NCBI RefSeq assembly: GCF_900114315.1
Contig: NZ_FOSQ01000008.1
Location: 124,001 to 188,000 of the forward strand
Length of the DNA stretch: 64,000 nt
Source: Falsiroseomonas stagni DSM 19981
GTDB taxonomy: Bacteria; Pseudomonadota; Alphaproteobacteria; Acetobacterales; Acetobacteraceae
Direction: 5' to 3'
The position numbers and the translations under genes are program-made. The notes beneath the pieces are model-generated. The model did not search any database. It was not told the DNA's origin and was given only the letters and a program-made list of their open reading frames with translations. How positions within the stretch are numbered: position 1 is the stretch's first letter; each line of letters begins with the position of its first letter. Below, piece after piece: positions 27,275 to 35,541 of the stretch.

Positions 27275-28500
27275 GCGCGCGGCCCCGGATGCAGCAGGGC
27301 GAGGGCCGCGGCCTCCCCGGATTGCACCGCGGCATCGATGGTCGCGGGCAGGGCGGGGAAGGTCCAGTCGCCGGCCAGGGCGAGGTTCGCCAGCGGCCGG
27401 CGCGGCGGCGCGGGGCGCGGGCCGACAGCGTGGCGGGGGGTCGCGCGCTTCTCCCGCACCGCGCGGGCGGCGGGGGCGCGGATCGGCCATTCGCCGGGCA
27501 GGCGGAAGGCCATGGCGGCGGCCAGCACCTCCGGCCAGATGCGCTCCGCGGCCTCGGCATCCGAGAGGCTAACGGCGTCGTCCGCCGCGCTGACGGTGAC
27601 GGAAACCCCGGAAGGCCGCACCAGCACCCACTGACCGAGCCCGCCCAGCAGGCCGATGAAGCGCACATCGCCCTCCTCCGCCCGCGCGAAATGCACGTTG
27701 AGGATGGGCGCATGGGTCGTGGGCGCGGGGATGTCCGGCAGCAGGCGCAGCGCCTCCCACGGCGGCAGGGCAAGCACCACCTGGTCATCCGCCGCCAGGC
27801 GCTGCGCCGTCTCCCCGAAATCGAGCGCCGCCACGCGGCCATCGGCGCGCACCAGGCCGCGCAGGCGGGACCCGAAGCGCATCGCACCGCCATGCGCGCC
27901 GATCGTCGCCAGCGCCGGCGCCACCAGATCGGGCCCGAGGCCGCGCCGCGCCACCAGCAGCCGCGCCGCGCCGGGCGCGCCGAGCCGCCGCAGCACCAGG
28001 CCCAGCAGGCTGGCCGAGGCCTCGGCCACCGGGGTGTTCAGCGCGGCCACGGTCAGCGGCTCCACCAGCGCGCGCAGCAGCACGGGGTGGCGGGCGAAGG
28101 CCTGTTCCACGCTGCGGTCCCGCCCCGGCAGGGCCAGGCGCATCAGCGCGAGGAAGCCGCCCGCATCCATCCCGGCCGGCCGCATCGCGGGCCGCAGCCA
28201 GCCCAGCGGCGCGAGCGCCACGCGCCGCGCCGCATGGTTCGCCAGGTCCAGCACCGGCAGCCCCGCCGGCTCCGGCTCCACCCAGCCCTCCAGCGCGCCG
28301 ATGTCGCGCAGGAAGGCGAGCGCCGCCCGGTTGGCGCCGAGCAGCGCATGGGTACCGTTATCCGTCCCGTCCGGCAGCGCGCGCGCGCGACCGCCCGCGC
28401 CGGGCGATGCCTCATGCACCACCACCCGCCGCCCGGACCTGGCAAGGGTGAGCGCCGCCGCCAGGCCGGCGACGCCGGCGCCGATGACGTGAACGGTCAT
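27271..28500 (-). CDS. hpnE: Hydroxysqualene dehydroxylase HpnE (squalene-associated FAD-dependent oxidoreductase)
   Basis: FAD enzyme of 409 residues that reduces hydroxysqualene to squalene. It has the Rossmann signature VIGAGVAGLAAALTLARSG at residues 4-22, the second FAD contact HEASPGAGGRA, the middle region EPLTVAALNTPVAEASA, and the C-terminal ALAGDWTFPALPATIDAAVQSG. These are HpnE features, distinct from the CrtI/CrtN type enzymes in the same operon. ATG at 28500 overlaps the stop of the upstream hpnC-hpnD fusion (shared base), and its stop overlaps aldH. The squalene could feed hopanoids elsewhere in the genome as well as the carotenoids here. Confidence 0.9.
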   Translation of the reverse strand: MTVHVIGAGVAGLAAALTLARSGRRVVVHEASPGAGGRARALPDGTDNGTHALLGANRAALAFLRDIGALEGWVEPEPAGLPVLDLANHAARRVALAPLGWLRPAMRPAGMDAGGFLALMRLALPGRDRSVEQAFARHPVLLRALVEPLTVAALNTPVAEASASLLGLVLRRLGAPGAARLLVARRGLGPDLVAPALATIGAHGGAMRFGSRLRGLVRADGRVAALDFGETAQRLAADDQVVLALPPWEALRLLPDIPAPTTHAPILNVHFARAEEGDVRFIGLLGGLGQWVLVRPSGVSVTVSAADDAVSLSDAEAAERIWPEVLAAAMAFRLPGEWPIRAPAARAVREKRATPRHAVGPRPAPPRRPLANLALAGDWTFPALPATIDAAVQSGEAAALALLHPGPRA

Positions 28501-30098
28501 CAGGGCTTCATCGCCAGCAGCGCCATTCGCAGCTTCTCGCCCCGCGTCAGGCGGGGCCGCGTGCGGGGATGGCCGAAGCCCTGCGCCTGCATGCGGTCGA
28601 AGATCTGGCGATAGCCCCACATCATCACCCGGGCGGGCTTCAGCGCCGCCGGGTCGTGTTCGCGCAATTCCTGGTCGGCCCGGGCGAAGCCGGCGGCGGC
28701 GCGGTGGGCCAGTTCCTCGCAGCAGCGCGCGAAGCCGGGATGGGCGACGATCTCGGCCACCGCCGTCGCCGTCACGCCATGGCGCGCCAGCAAGTCGGCC
28801 GGCACATAGACGCGGTCGATCGCCGCATCCTCATCCACATCGCGCAGGATGTTCACCAGCTGGAAGGTCCGGCCGAGGGCGAGGCCGAAACCCTGCGCGC
28901 CCGGCGCGCCGAAGATGCGCACCGCCATGGCGCCGACGCTGCCGGCCACACGACGGCAGTATTCGTCGAGCGCCGTTTCCGTCCGCAGCCGCAGCGCGGG
29001 CGTCGCATCCGTCTCCATGCCCGCGATCATCGCCTCGCACTCCGCCAGCGGCAGGGAGAATTCGCGCCTGGCCCAGGCGAGTTCGGCGGAGAGCGCGCAA
29101 TCCGGCTGGTCGAGCTTGCTGCGCCAGGCCGCCAGGAAGCGCCGCTTCTCCGCCTCCGGCATCGCGCCATCGGCGATGTCGTCGACCGCCCGGCAGAAGC
29201 CATAGACGGCGAAAAGCGCGCGGCGGCGCTCCCCCTTCAGCACCGCCATGCCCCGCGCGAAGGATGATTTTGCGCGAGCCACCCGCGCGCGGACCACCGC
29301 GGCGTCGGAGGGCGGCGGCAGCGCCAGCCGCGCGAAGGCTTTTCCAAAGTCTGCCTTGCCAAGTGCCACGCGCCCCGCCACCGGGTCATCCGCGCGCAGC
29401 TTCGCCAGCAGCCGCCAGCCGAGGTCGAGCGTCACCGCGGCCTGGAAGCGCAGCCGCGACCGCAGCAGGCGCGGCAGCGGCGCCGCCTGTTCCAGCAGCG
29501 CCTCCACCCGGTCGAGCGCCGCATCCAGCACGGCGCGGCGGGCCGGGTTCTCCCGCGCGAAGAACGCATCCTCGCCCCCCGCCAGCGCCATCCAGGGCAC
29601 GGGCAGGTAGATGCGGTCCATCGCATCGCGGTCCGGCACCAGATCCTGGAGGTGGTTCAGGATCTGCAGCGCGGTGCAGAGCCCGTCGGAGGCATGGCGC
29701 GCCTGTGCATCATCCTCCCCATGCAGGCGCAGCAGCATCCGGCCGACGGGGTCGGCGGATCGGGCGCAGTAATCCTCCAGCGCCGCCCAGTCGGGGTAGC
29801 GGGCACGCACCGCATCCTGCCGGAAGGCGGAGAGCAGCAGGCGCGCTTCCTCGGTGCCGACCTCCGCCAGCGGCCCGCCGGGATCGTCCAGCAGCGCCTC
29901 CATCGCCTCCAGCCGCGCCAGCTTCTCCGTGCTGTTCAGCGTGGCGTGGTCGGCGATGTCGTCGGCGGTGCGGACGAAGCGGTAGAAGGCCAGCACCTTC
30001 GGGCGCAGCGCGGCCGGGATCAGCCGCGAGGCGACGGGGAAATTCTCGGAATTCTCGTCCCGTGTCGGCGGGCCGGCGGCAACCGCTGTCCCGTCCAC
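28500..30098 (-). CDS. hpnCD: Fused HpnC-HpnD: hydroxysqualene synthase plus presqualene diphosphate synthase
   Basis: One 532-residue open frame holds two complete trans-isoprenyl diphosphate synthase domains. Residues ~15-255 are HpnC-like: ENFPVASRLIP, first Asp motif DDIAD at 46-50, LNHLQD and DRIYLP near 147-165. Residues ~270-530 are HpnD-like: YGFCRAVDDIAD with DDIAD at 306-310, DEYCRRVAGSVGAM, LGRTFQLVNILRDVDED with its motif at 416-424, and DRVYVPADLL. HpnD makes presqualene diphosphate from two farnesyl-PP and HpnC converts it to hydroxysqualene; these are normally separate neighbouring genes. The joint (~255-270) has no stop and no obvious internal start. GTG 30098 is taken as start, two bases after the glycosyltransferase stop. 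Confidence 0.9.
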   Translation of the reverse strand: MDGTAVAAGPPTRDENSENFPVASRLIPAALRPKVLAFYRFVRTADDIADHATLNSTEKLARLEAMEALLDDPGGPLAEVGTEEARLLLSAFRQDAVRARYPDWAALEDYCARSADPVGRMLLRLHGEDDAQARHASDGLCTALQILNHLQDLVPDRDAMDRIYLPVPWMALAGGEDAFFARENPARRAVLDAALDRVEALLEQAAPLPRLLRSRLRFQAAVTLDLGWRLLAKLRADDPVAGRVALGKADFGKAFARLALPPPSDAAVVRARVARAKSSFARGMAVLKGERRRALFAVYGFCRAVDDIADGAMPEAEKRRFLAAWRSKLDQPDCALSAELAWARREFSLPLAECEAMIAGMETDATPALRLRTETALDEYCRRVAGSVGAMAVRIFGAPGAQGFGLALGRTFQLVNILRDVDEDAAIDRVYVPADLLARHGVTATAVAEIVAHPGFARCCEELAHRAAAGFARADQELREHDPAALKPARVMMWGYRQIFDRMQAQGFGHPRTRPRLTRGEKLRMALLAMKP

Positions 30099-30100
30099 AA

Positions 30101-31204
30101 TCAGCCCGTGCCCTGGTAGGCGCGGCCCTTCCAGCCCGCCGGCTTGCCCATCAGCCCGCGCACCAGCGCGGTCCACTGGATGGCCAGCGCCACCGCCACC
30201 GTCAGCGGATGCAGCGGAATGGTCCACCAGGGCTCCCGCACCCGGAGCGTGACCGCCGCGCGCAGCGCGAAGCCGAGCGCCAGCGCGATGATGGCCGCGG
30301 TGGAGGGCAGGAAGACGAAGGGCCAGAGATGGGCGCCGGCCAGCATGGCGGTCCAGACCGGCAGGCCGACCGGCGTCGCCATCCCTTCCCGCGCATTCTT
30401 GCTGAAGCCCGCCCAGCAATCCGCGAAATTCGTGTACATCCGGCAGGTCGCGAGGCCCGCACCCTCCACGATCTCCGTCGCATGCCCGGCATCGCGCATC
30501 AGCCGGGCCAGCGCCAGCCCGTCATGCAGCACGCCCTTCACCGCCTCATGGCCGCCGGTGTGGTCATAGGCGCCGCGTTCCACCAGCAGCAGCTGCCCGC
30601 AGGCCGCCGCCATGCCGGACCGCTTCGTGAAGGCCCGGCCACCGCCCGGCAGGTAGCAGATCAGGAGGAAGTTGATCATGGGCACGGTCGCGGCCTCACC
30701 CAGCGACCCGATGATCTGGCGGGGCACGCCCGTGACCATCCCGGCCCCCGTCCGCGCCGCATGGCCCGCCATGGTGGCGGCGGCGTCGGGGGCCAGCCGG
30801 ACATCGGCATCGATGAACAGCAGATGCGTACCCCGCGCCGCATCCGCCAGGCGCTGGCAGGCATGGACCTTGCCGGTCCAGCCCGAAGGCAGCGGCGGCG
30901 CCTGTTCCAGCCGCACCCGCGCATCCCGCGCCGCGTAGCCCCGCACGATCTCCGCCGTGCGGTCGGTGGAGCCGTCATCCATCACGACGACCTCGATCGC
31001 CACGCCGCGGGATGCCAGCACCGCATCGAGGCAGGCAGCGATGTGCGTTTCCTCGTTCCGCGCCGGAATCAGCACGGAGACCAGGGAGCCATCCTTCGGC
31101 CGGCCCTCCGGCGGGCGGACCAGGAACAGGTTCACCACCCCCATCGTCGCCGGGAAGGTCGCCAGTGCCAGGGCAATCCACGCCCAGGTGAAATCCGCAA
31201 CCAT
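30101..31204 (-). CDS. CrtQ-like family 2 glycosyltransferase
   Basis: Membrane-associated GT2 of 367 residues: an N-terminal helix (WIALALATFPATMGVVNLF), a catalytic domain with VSVLIPARNEETHI, DDGSTDRTAEIV and DADV (metal-binding DxD), and two to three C-terminal helices (residues ~270-345). Points shared with S. aureus CrtQ are GKVHACQ, TGGHEAV and the ending GWKGRAY. CrtQ glucosylates the terminal carboxylate of a C30 carotenoid; the operon context fits the same role. HpnB-type hopanoid glycosyltransferases are a more distant alternative. Confidence 0.82.
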   Translation of the reverse strand: MVADFTWAWIALALATFPATMGVVNLFLVRPPEGRPKDGSLVSVLIPARNEETHIAACLDAVLASRGVAIEVVVMDDGSTDRTAEIVRGYAARDARVRLEQAPPLPSGWTGKVHACQRLADAARGTHLLFIDADVRLAPDAAATMAGHAARTGAGMVTGVPRQIIGSLGEAATVPMINFLLICYLPGGGRAFTKRSGMAAACGQLLLVERGAYDHTGGHEAVKGVLHDGLALARLMRDAGHATEIVEGAGLATCRMYTNFADCWAGFSKNAREGMATPVGLPVWTAMLAGAHLWPFVFLPSTAAIIALALGFALRAAVTLRVREPWWTIPLHPLTVAVALAIQWTALVRGLMGKPAGWKGRAYQGTG

Positions 31205-31207
31205 GGT

Positions 31208-32035
31208 CTAGCCGGCCTCCCGCCCAGGATCATGCCTGGGATCGTGTCTGGGGTCGAAGCGTTCGCCGCGCATGGTGCTGCGCAGGCGGCGCCAGAACTG
31301 CCACACGCCTCCCATGCCTTCCGGCCCGCGCAGCAGCGTCTTGAACCTTGCCGGATCACGGGCGATGGCGTCCAGCGCCAGGCGATCCATCGTGGCGGCC
31401 AGCGCGGTGGAAAGCGCCGGGCCGCGATCATCGCGCGGCAGGGCGGCCAGGTCAGCGGCCTCGATCGGCTCGCCGAAGGCGCAGAGCATCTCCGCCTTGC
31501 GCTCCGTCCAGAAGGGGTAGTCGAGCGCCAGCGGCACGAACACCGCGTCCGGCGCCATTTCCGGCAGGCGGGACATGCCGGGCGCGATCGGCACCGGGCG
31601 TTCCCGCACATCGCTGAACCGCCCCGGCGCGTTCATCCACAGCATCCGGTCGGACGCCCCCAGCACGATCTTCGCGGTACGGAGGAAGGCGACGGCACCG
31701 CGGGCGGTCCCACCCTCGATCCCGAAGACGCCGATGCGCTTCATGAAGCCGTAGCGGGACAGCGCCGCCGCATCCATCGGGATGAACATGGTGCGGCCCG
31801 GGAACAGCCGCTGCGACAGCAGCATGAAGGCGACGCCATCCCACCAGCCCGGATGGTTGGCGAAGACCACCAGCGGGCGGTTGCCGTAGTCCCGCGGCAT
31901 CCCCCAGTTCGCCACCCGCGCCGCCCGCATGTGCTTGGCGAAGAAGCGGGCGAACATGAAATGGAAGAAGGCCATGCGCCGCGGGTCGAAGAGGGGGACG
32001 GGGTTGTCCCCCTCCGGCTTCGGCGCCGCAGCCAT
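31208..32035 (-). CDS. PlsC-type acyltransferase, candidate carotenoid glycoside acyltransferase
   Basis: Protein of 275 residues with the 1-acylglycerol-3-phosphate acyltransferase fold: the NHxxxxD block as FANHPGWWDGVAF, the substrate pocket around GIEGGTARGA, and a block III-like stretch MNAPGRFSDVRERP in place of the usual FPEGTRS. No membrane helix is evident. Four bases separate it from the glycosyltransferase gene and eight from crtP. In staphyloxanthin the sugar is acylated by CrtO, a different membrane family; here this PlsC-like protein is the natural candidate for that step. Substrate is inferred from position only. Confidence 0.78.
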   Translation of the reverse strand: MAAAPKPEGDNPVPLFDPRRMAFFHFMFARFFAKHMRAARVANWGMPRDYGNRPLVVFANHPGWWDGVAFMLLSQRLFPGRTMFIPMDAAALSRYGFMKRIGVFGIEGGTARGAVAFLRTAKIVLGASDRMLWMNAPGRFSDVRERPVPIAPGMSRLPEMAPDAVFVPLALDYPFWTERKAEMLCAFGEPIEAADLAALPRDDRGPALSTALAATMDRLALDAIARDPARFKTLLRGPEGMGGVWQFWRRLRSTMRGERFDPRHDPRHDPGREAG

Positions 32036-32043
32036 GGCCGTGG

Positions 32044-33630
32044 TTATTCCGCGGCCGCGGCGATTTCGGCTTCGCGCCGGCCGGCTTCGCGTGCCGCGTC
32101 GCTCATGCCCCTGCCGCCCCGGTCGCGGTCCAGCGCATCGGCGGCGATCCAGCCGGACATCATCACCATCGGCATGCCCGGGCCCGGATGCGCGGCACCG
32201 CCGCAGAGATACAGCCCCTTCACCGCCTTGCTCCGGTTGCCCGGCTTGAAGGCGCCGGTGAAGCTGCCATGGCTCGCCAGCCCGTAGATCGCGCCATCCA
32301 GCACCTTGTAGCGGTTGTGGATGTCGACGGGCGTGAGCTGGCTTTCGACCACGATCCGCTCCTCGATATCCTCCAGCCCCGCCGTGCGCTTCAGCTTGTC
32401 GAGGATGGTCTGGCGGTACTTCGGGAACATCTTCGACCAGTCATGATGCGGGCGGAGATGCGGCGTGTGGACCAGCACATAAAGCGCCTCCCCCCCCGCC
32501 GGCGCCGTGGTGTCGTCGCTGCAGGAGGTCGCGGCCAGGTAGGCCGTGGGATCGGGCGCGGGCTCGCCCTTCTTGTAGATCGCGTCGAACTCCTCCTCCG
32601 CATCCCGGGAGAAGACGAAGCAGTGATGCGCCAGGTGGTCGTAGCGCTTCTTCAGGCCGAGATAGAGCACGACGCCGCTGCAGGCGGGCTCGAACCCCTT
32701 CTTCTCATACTTCCGGCCGACATCGCCGCCGACCAGTTCCTTGTAGGTGCGGATGGCATCCATGTTGGAGATGACGGCATCGCAGGCGATCCGCTCCGAC
32801 CCCACCCGCACGCCCTTGATGGCGCCGTTCTCGATATCGAAGCCCGTGACTTCGGAATTGGGGCGCAGATCGGCGCCGAGGTCGGCCGCCAGCTTGGCCA
32901 GCCCCTCCGCCACCGCGCGCGTGCCGCCGACGGGGTACCAGACCCCCTCGCTCGCCTGCATGTCGCCGATCGAGCACACCACCGCCGGCGCCAGGTAGGG
33001 GGAGGAGCCGATATACTGGCAGTAATGGTCGAGCATCTGCGCCAGGCGCTCATCCGGCACATGGCCCCGGATCACCTTGGCGGCGGTCTGGCCCATCTTC
33101 AGGCTCAGCACGTCCCGGATGGTGGAGGGGCTGAGGTTGGCCTTCATGTCGATGGTGTCGGTCACACCCTCCACCGGCCGCCAGAAGAAGAATTTTTCCG
33201 AGACCCCATGCAGGTGGCGGGATTCCGCCTGGAACTTCCGATAGCCCTCGCCCAACCCGCGGCCGGGGGCGAATTTCTCGATCTCGGCCTGCATGGTCGC
33301 GACATCGGCCATCAGGTCGATCTGCGTCCCATCCTCGAAGAAGCAGCGCCATTGCGGGTCCAGCCGGATCAGCGGCAATTCGCGCGCCTGGTCGAGCCCG
33401 GCCTCCGCATAGATCCGGCGCAGCACGCGCGGCACGGTCAGGATGGTGGGGCCCATGTCGAAGCGGAAATCGGCGCTGCCATCCGGCGCGGACAGGTTCA
33501 ACACCGCCGCCTTGCCACCCAGCCAAGGGTTCTTGTCGAGCAGCGTGACCTTGTGCCCCCGCGCCGCCGCCACCGCCGCGGCCGCAAGCCCACCCAGGCC
33601 ACCACCCACCACCACCACCCGATCAGCCAT
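32044..33630 (-). CDS. crtP: 4,4'-diapolycopene oxygenase-like CrtP
   Basis: FAD-dependent carotenoid oxidase of the CrtI/CrtN/CrtP superfamily, 528 residues. N-terminal VVVVGGGLGGLAAAAVAAA; then features specific to CrtP rather than CrtN: LDPQWRCFFEDGTQIDL, QMLDHYCQYIGSSPYLAPAV, EGVWYPVGGTRAVAEGLAKL, ISNMDAIRTYKELV and the C-terminal YLCGGAAHPGPGMPMVMMSG. CrtP oxidises the terminal methyl groups of diapolycopene or diaponeurosporene to aldehydes. A 35-residue charged tail follows the core. The gene follows crtN after a 249-nt gap full of strong hairpins, unlike all other junctions in the operon, which are under 10 nt. Confidence 0.88.
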   Translation of the reverse strand: MADRVVVVGGGLGGLAAAAVAAARGHKVTLLDKNPWLGGKAAVLNLSAPDGSADFRFDMGPTILTVPRVLRRIYAEAGLDQARELPLIRLDPQWRCFFEDGTQIDLMADVATMQAEIEKFAPGRGLGEGYRKFQAESRHLHGVSEKFFFWRPVEGVTDTIDMKANLSPSTIRDVLSLKMGQTAAKVIRGHVPDERLAQMLDHYCQYIGSSPYLAPAVVCSIGDMQASEGVWYPVGGTRAVAEGLAKLAADLGADLRPNSEVTGFDIENGAIKGVRVGSERIACDAVISNMDAIRTYKELVGGDVGRKYEKKGFEPACSGVVLYLGLKKRYDHLAHHCFVFSRDAEEEFDAIYKKGEPAPDPTAYLAATSCSDDTTAPAGGEALYVLVHTPHLRPHHDWSKMFPKYRQTILDKLKRTAGLEDIEERIVVESQLTPVDIHNRYKVLDGAIYGLASHGSFTGAFKPGNRSKAVKGLYLCGGAAHPGPGMPMVMMSGWIAADALDRDRGGRGMSDAAREAGRREAEIAAAAE

Positions 33631-33679
33631 GCGAACGCACCTCCGTGCCTGGAACTGTAGCGTGTTGCTCGGGGGATTC

Positions 33680-33732
33680 GCAGGGGGACGCTGTCCCCCT
33701 GCACCCCCTGCCAGGAGGCAGCGGCCTCCTGG
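33680..33732 (-). repeat. Two-hairpin repeat unit 3a (between crtN and crtP)
   Basis: Stem GCAGGGGGAC/GTCCCCCTGC (33680-33702, loop GCT), linker ACCCCCTG, stem CCAGGAGGC/GCCTCCTGG (33711-33732, loop AGCG). It matches unit 2a in layout and in the first stem. The second stem is instead identical to the one in unit 4. Confidence 0.8.
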
Positions 33733-33744
33733 ACCTCATGTATT

Positions 33745-33796
33745 GAACGTTGGTGAGGGAGGGGGGCACTTCGGCCCCCCTCCCTCACCAACGTTC
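33745..33796. repeat. 23-bp perfect inverted repeat, 6-nt loop, between crtN and crtP
   Basis: Arms at 33745-33767 and 33774-33796 are exact complements; the outer end reads GAACGTTGGTGAGGG and the inner end is a G6/C6 run; loop ACTTCG. Transcribed from crtN toward crtP it would fold into a very stable hairpin. It has no T-tract, so it may block exonucleases, act as a processing site or attenuate the downstream genes rather than terminate fully. Confidence 0.85.
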
Positions 33797-33803
33797 AGTG
33801 CTG

Positions 33804-33857
33804 GCGGGGCCCGGGGGGCGCCACGCCCCCCGGCGGGGGTCCAGGGGGCAGCGCCCC
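33804..33857 (+). repeat. Two-hairpin repeat unit 3c (between crtN and crtP)
   Basis: Stem CCGGGGGGCG/CGCCCCCCGG (33811-33833, loop CCA), linker CGGGGGTCCA, stem GGGGC/GCCCC (33845-33857, loop AGC). Orientation opposite to unit 3a, so the long 23-bp hairpin is flanked by two inward- or outward-facing units. It starts 22 bases past the crtN stop. Confidence 0.7.
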
Positions 33858-33879
33858 ATGGAGTGCTCCCCAGCCTCGC

Positions 33880-35484
33880 CTACCGTTCCGGCCCGTAGGC
33901 CGCGGCCGGCGTGGCCGAGGCGAAGTCGCCGCCGGCGGTGGGCCGGCTGGGCGCGCTGGCCAGGCCGAGGTCCTGGGCCATGAGTCCCGTGGTGATCCGC
34001 GCGCCTTCGTAGATGACGGGCAGCCCGCTGCCGGGGTGCGTGCCGCCGCCGACGAGGTAGACACCTTCCACGTCCCGGAACCGGTTGCCCGGCCGGAACA
34101 GCAGCATCTGCGGCAGTTCGTGGGAGAGGTTGAAGGTCGCGCCATAGCCCACGGCGAAGTCGCTCTCCCAATCCTGCGGCGCGACGATGCGCTCGTACCG
34201 GATATGGGGACGCAGGTCGGGCAGGCCGAGGGCCTTGAGGCGGTCGAGCGCGATCTCCCGGTAGCGTGCCGCCTGGGCGGGCCAGTCCGGCTGCTTGATG
34301 AGGTTCGGCACGGGGATCAGGACGTAGAGGGCGGAGTGGCCCTTCGGCGCCATGGTCGGGTCCGTCGCCCCGGCGTGCTGGACGTAGAGCGACGGCACTT
34401 CGGGAATCTCGCCCCGTTCGATCTGGGCGATGTTCTCCTGGTAGCCCTCGGAGAGCAGGACATTGTGGTGCGCCAGTTCCGGCAGTTCCCGGTCCAGGCC
34501 CAGGTAGAGCATGAAGGTGGAGCAGGAGTATTTCGCCTGCCCGATCTTCTTGTCCTTCCAGCCGCGGCGGAGGTGGTCCGGGATCAGCTTCGGGATGGCA
34601 TGGGCGAAGTCGGCGTTGACGACGACGGCGTCCGCGTCATGCCGCACGCCGCCGATCTCGACGCCCTTGGCGCGGCGGCCTTCGAAGCCGATGCGGTCCA
34701 CGGGCGCGTTCAGGCGGATTTCCGCGCCGAGGCGTTCCGCCACCTTCGCCATGGCGACGGAGACCGCGCCGCAGCCGCCGATGGGGTGGAAGATGCCGTG
34801 CTCGTATTCCAGGAAGGACAGGATGGTGAAGAGCGACGGGCACTTGAACGGGCTCATGCCCAGGTATTTGGTCTGGAATGAGAAGGCGAGGCGCACGCGC
34901 GGGTCGCTGAAATGCCGCGCCAGGTCGCGGTCCACCGTGGACCAGGGCTTCATCAGGGGCAGCGCCTTGATCATGTCCGGGCGGATCATGTCGGCGGCGG
35001 TGGAGAAGGCGCGTTCCAGCACGGGGCGGAAGGCCGCGAGCTTGGCGCGGTTCTCCTCCATGAAGGGCCGCAGGCCCTTGGCGTCCTTCGGCGAGAGTTG
35101 GGCGATCGCCGCTTCCATCCGCGCCATGTCGGCGCTGGCCTCGATATGGGTGGCGCTGCCGCCCTTCTCGAAGGTCAGGCGGTATTGCGGCTCCAGGCGC
35201 CGCATATCGACTTCCTGCTCGAGATCCGCGCCGCAGCGGCTGAAGATCTCCTTCAGGATGCGGGGATAGAGGAAGAAGGTCGGTCCCAGGTCGAATTTGT
35301 AGCCCTCATCGGTTGTGAGGGTGCGCGTACGCCCCCCCACCACGCCGTCCTTCTCGAAGACGGTGACGCGGGCGCCCGAGGCAGCGAGCATCATGGCGGC
35401 CGCGAGGCCGCCTGGCCCCGCGCCGATGATGGCCACCTTGGGCCGGGGACGGTGAAGGGCGGGGGAGGAGAGGGGGGCGGTCAT
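33880..35484 (-). CDS. crtN: Diapophytoene/squalene desaturase CrtN
   Basis: FAD-dependent carotenoid desaturase of 534 residues. Dinucleotide fold at VAIIGAGPGGLAAAMMLAASG; CrtN-type regions KFDLGPTFFLYPRIL, QTKYLGMSPFKCPSLFTILS, FEYEHGIFHPIGG-like HGIFHPIGGCGAVSVAMAKV, AKYSCSTFMLYLGLDRE, and LVGGGTHPGSGLPVIYEGA. These follow S. aureus CrtN more than phytoene desaturase. No crtM-type dehydrosqualene synthase is present in the operon, so the substrate is probably squalene made by HpnCD and HpnE. First gene of the operon; its ATG at 35484 is 57 nt below the stop of an acyl-CoA dehydrogenase gene, and I see no clear promoter or PpsR-type TGT-N12-ACA site in that gap. Confidence 0.88.
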   Translation of the reverse strand: MTAPLSSPALHRPRPKVAIIGAGPGGLAAAMMLAASGARVTVFEKDGVVGGRTRTLTTDEGYKFDLGPTFFLYPRILKEIFSRCGADLEQEVDMRRLEPQYRLTFEKGGSATHIEASADMARMEAAIAQLSPKDAKGLRPFMEENRAKLAAFRPVLERAFSTAADMIRPDMIKALPLMKPWSTVDRDLARHFSDPRVRLAFSFQTKYLGMSPFKCPSLFTILSFLEYEHGIFHPIGGCGAVSVAMAKVAERLGAEIRLNAPVDRIGFEGRRAKGVEIGGVRHDADAVVVNADFAHAIPKLIPDHLRRGWKDKKIGQAKYSCSTFMLYLGLDRELPELAHHNVLLSEGYQENIAQIERGEIPEVPSLYVQHAGATDPTMAPKGHSALYVLIPVPNLIKQPDWPAQAARYREIALDRLKALGLPDLRPHIRYERIVAPQDWESDFAVGYGATFNLSHELPQMLLFRPGNRFRDVEGVYLVGGGTHPGSGLPVIYEGARITTGLMAQDLGLASAPSRPTAGGDFASATPAAAYGPER

Positions 35485-35541
35485 GTCGGTGGGCAGCAGA
35501 TGCGTGCGACGCCTGGGGCTGCAAGAGGCATGAATGAAGGG

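Noticed and set aside
35485-35541. Light or redox regulated promoter (PpsR/CrtJ TGT-N12-ACA) for the carotenoid operon
   Set aside because: No such palindrome in the 57-nt gap; the promoter may lie further upstream.
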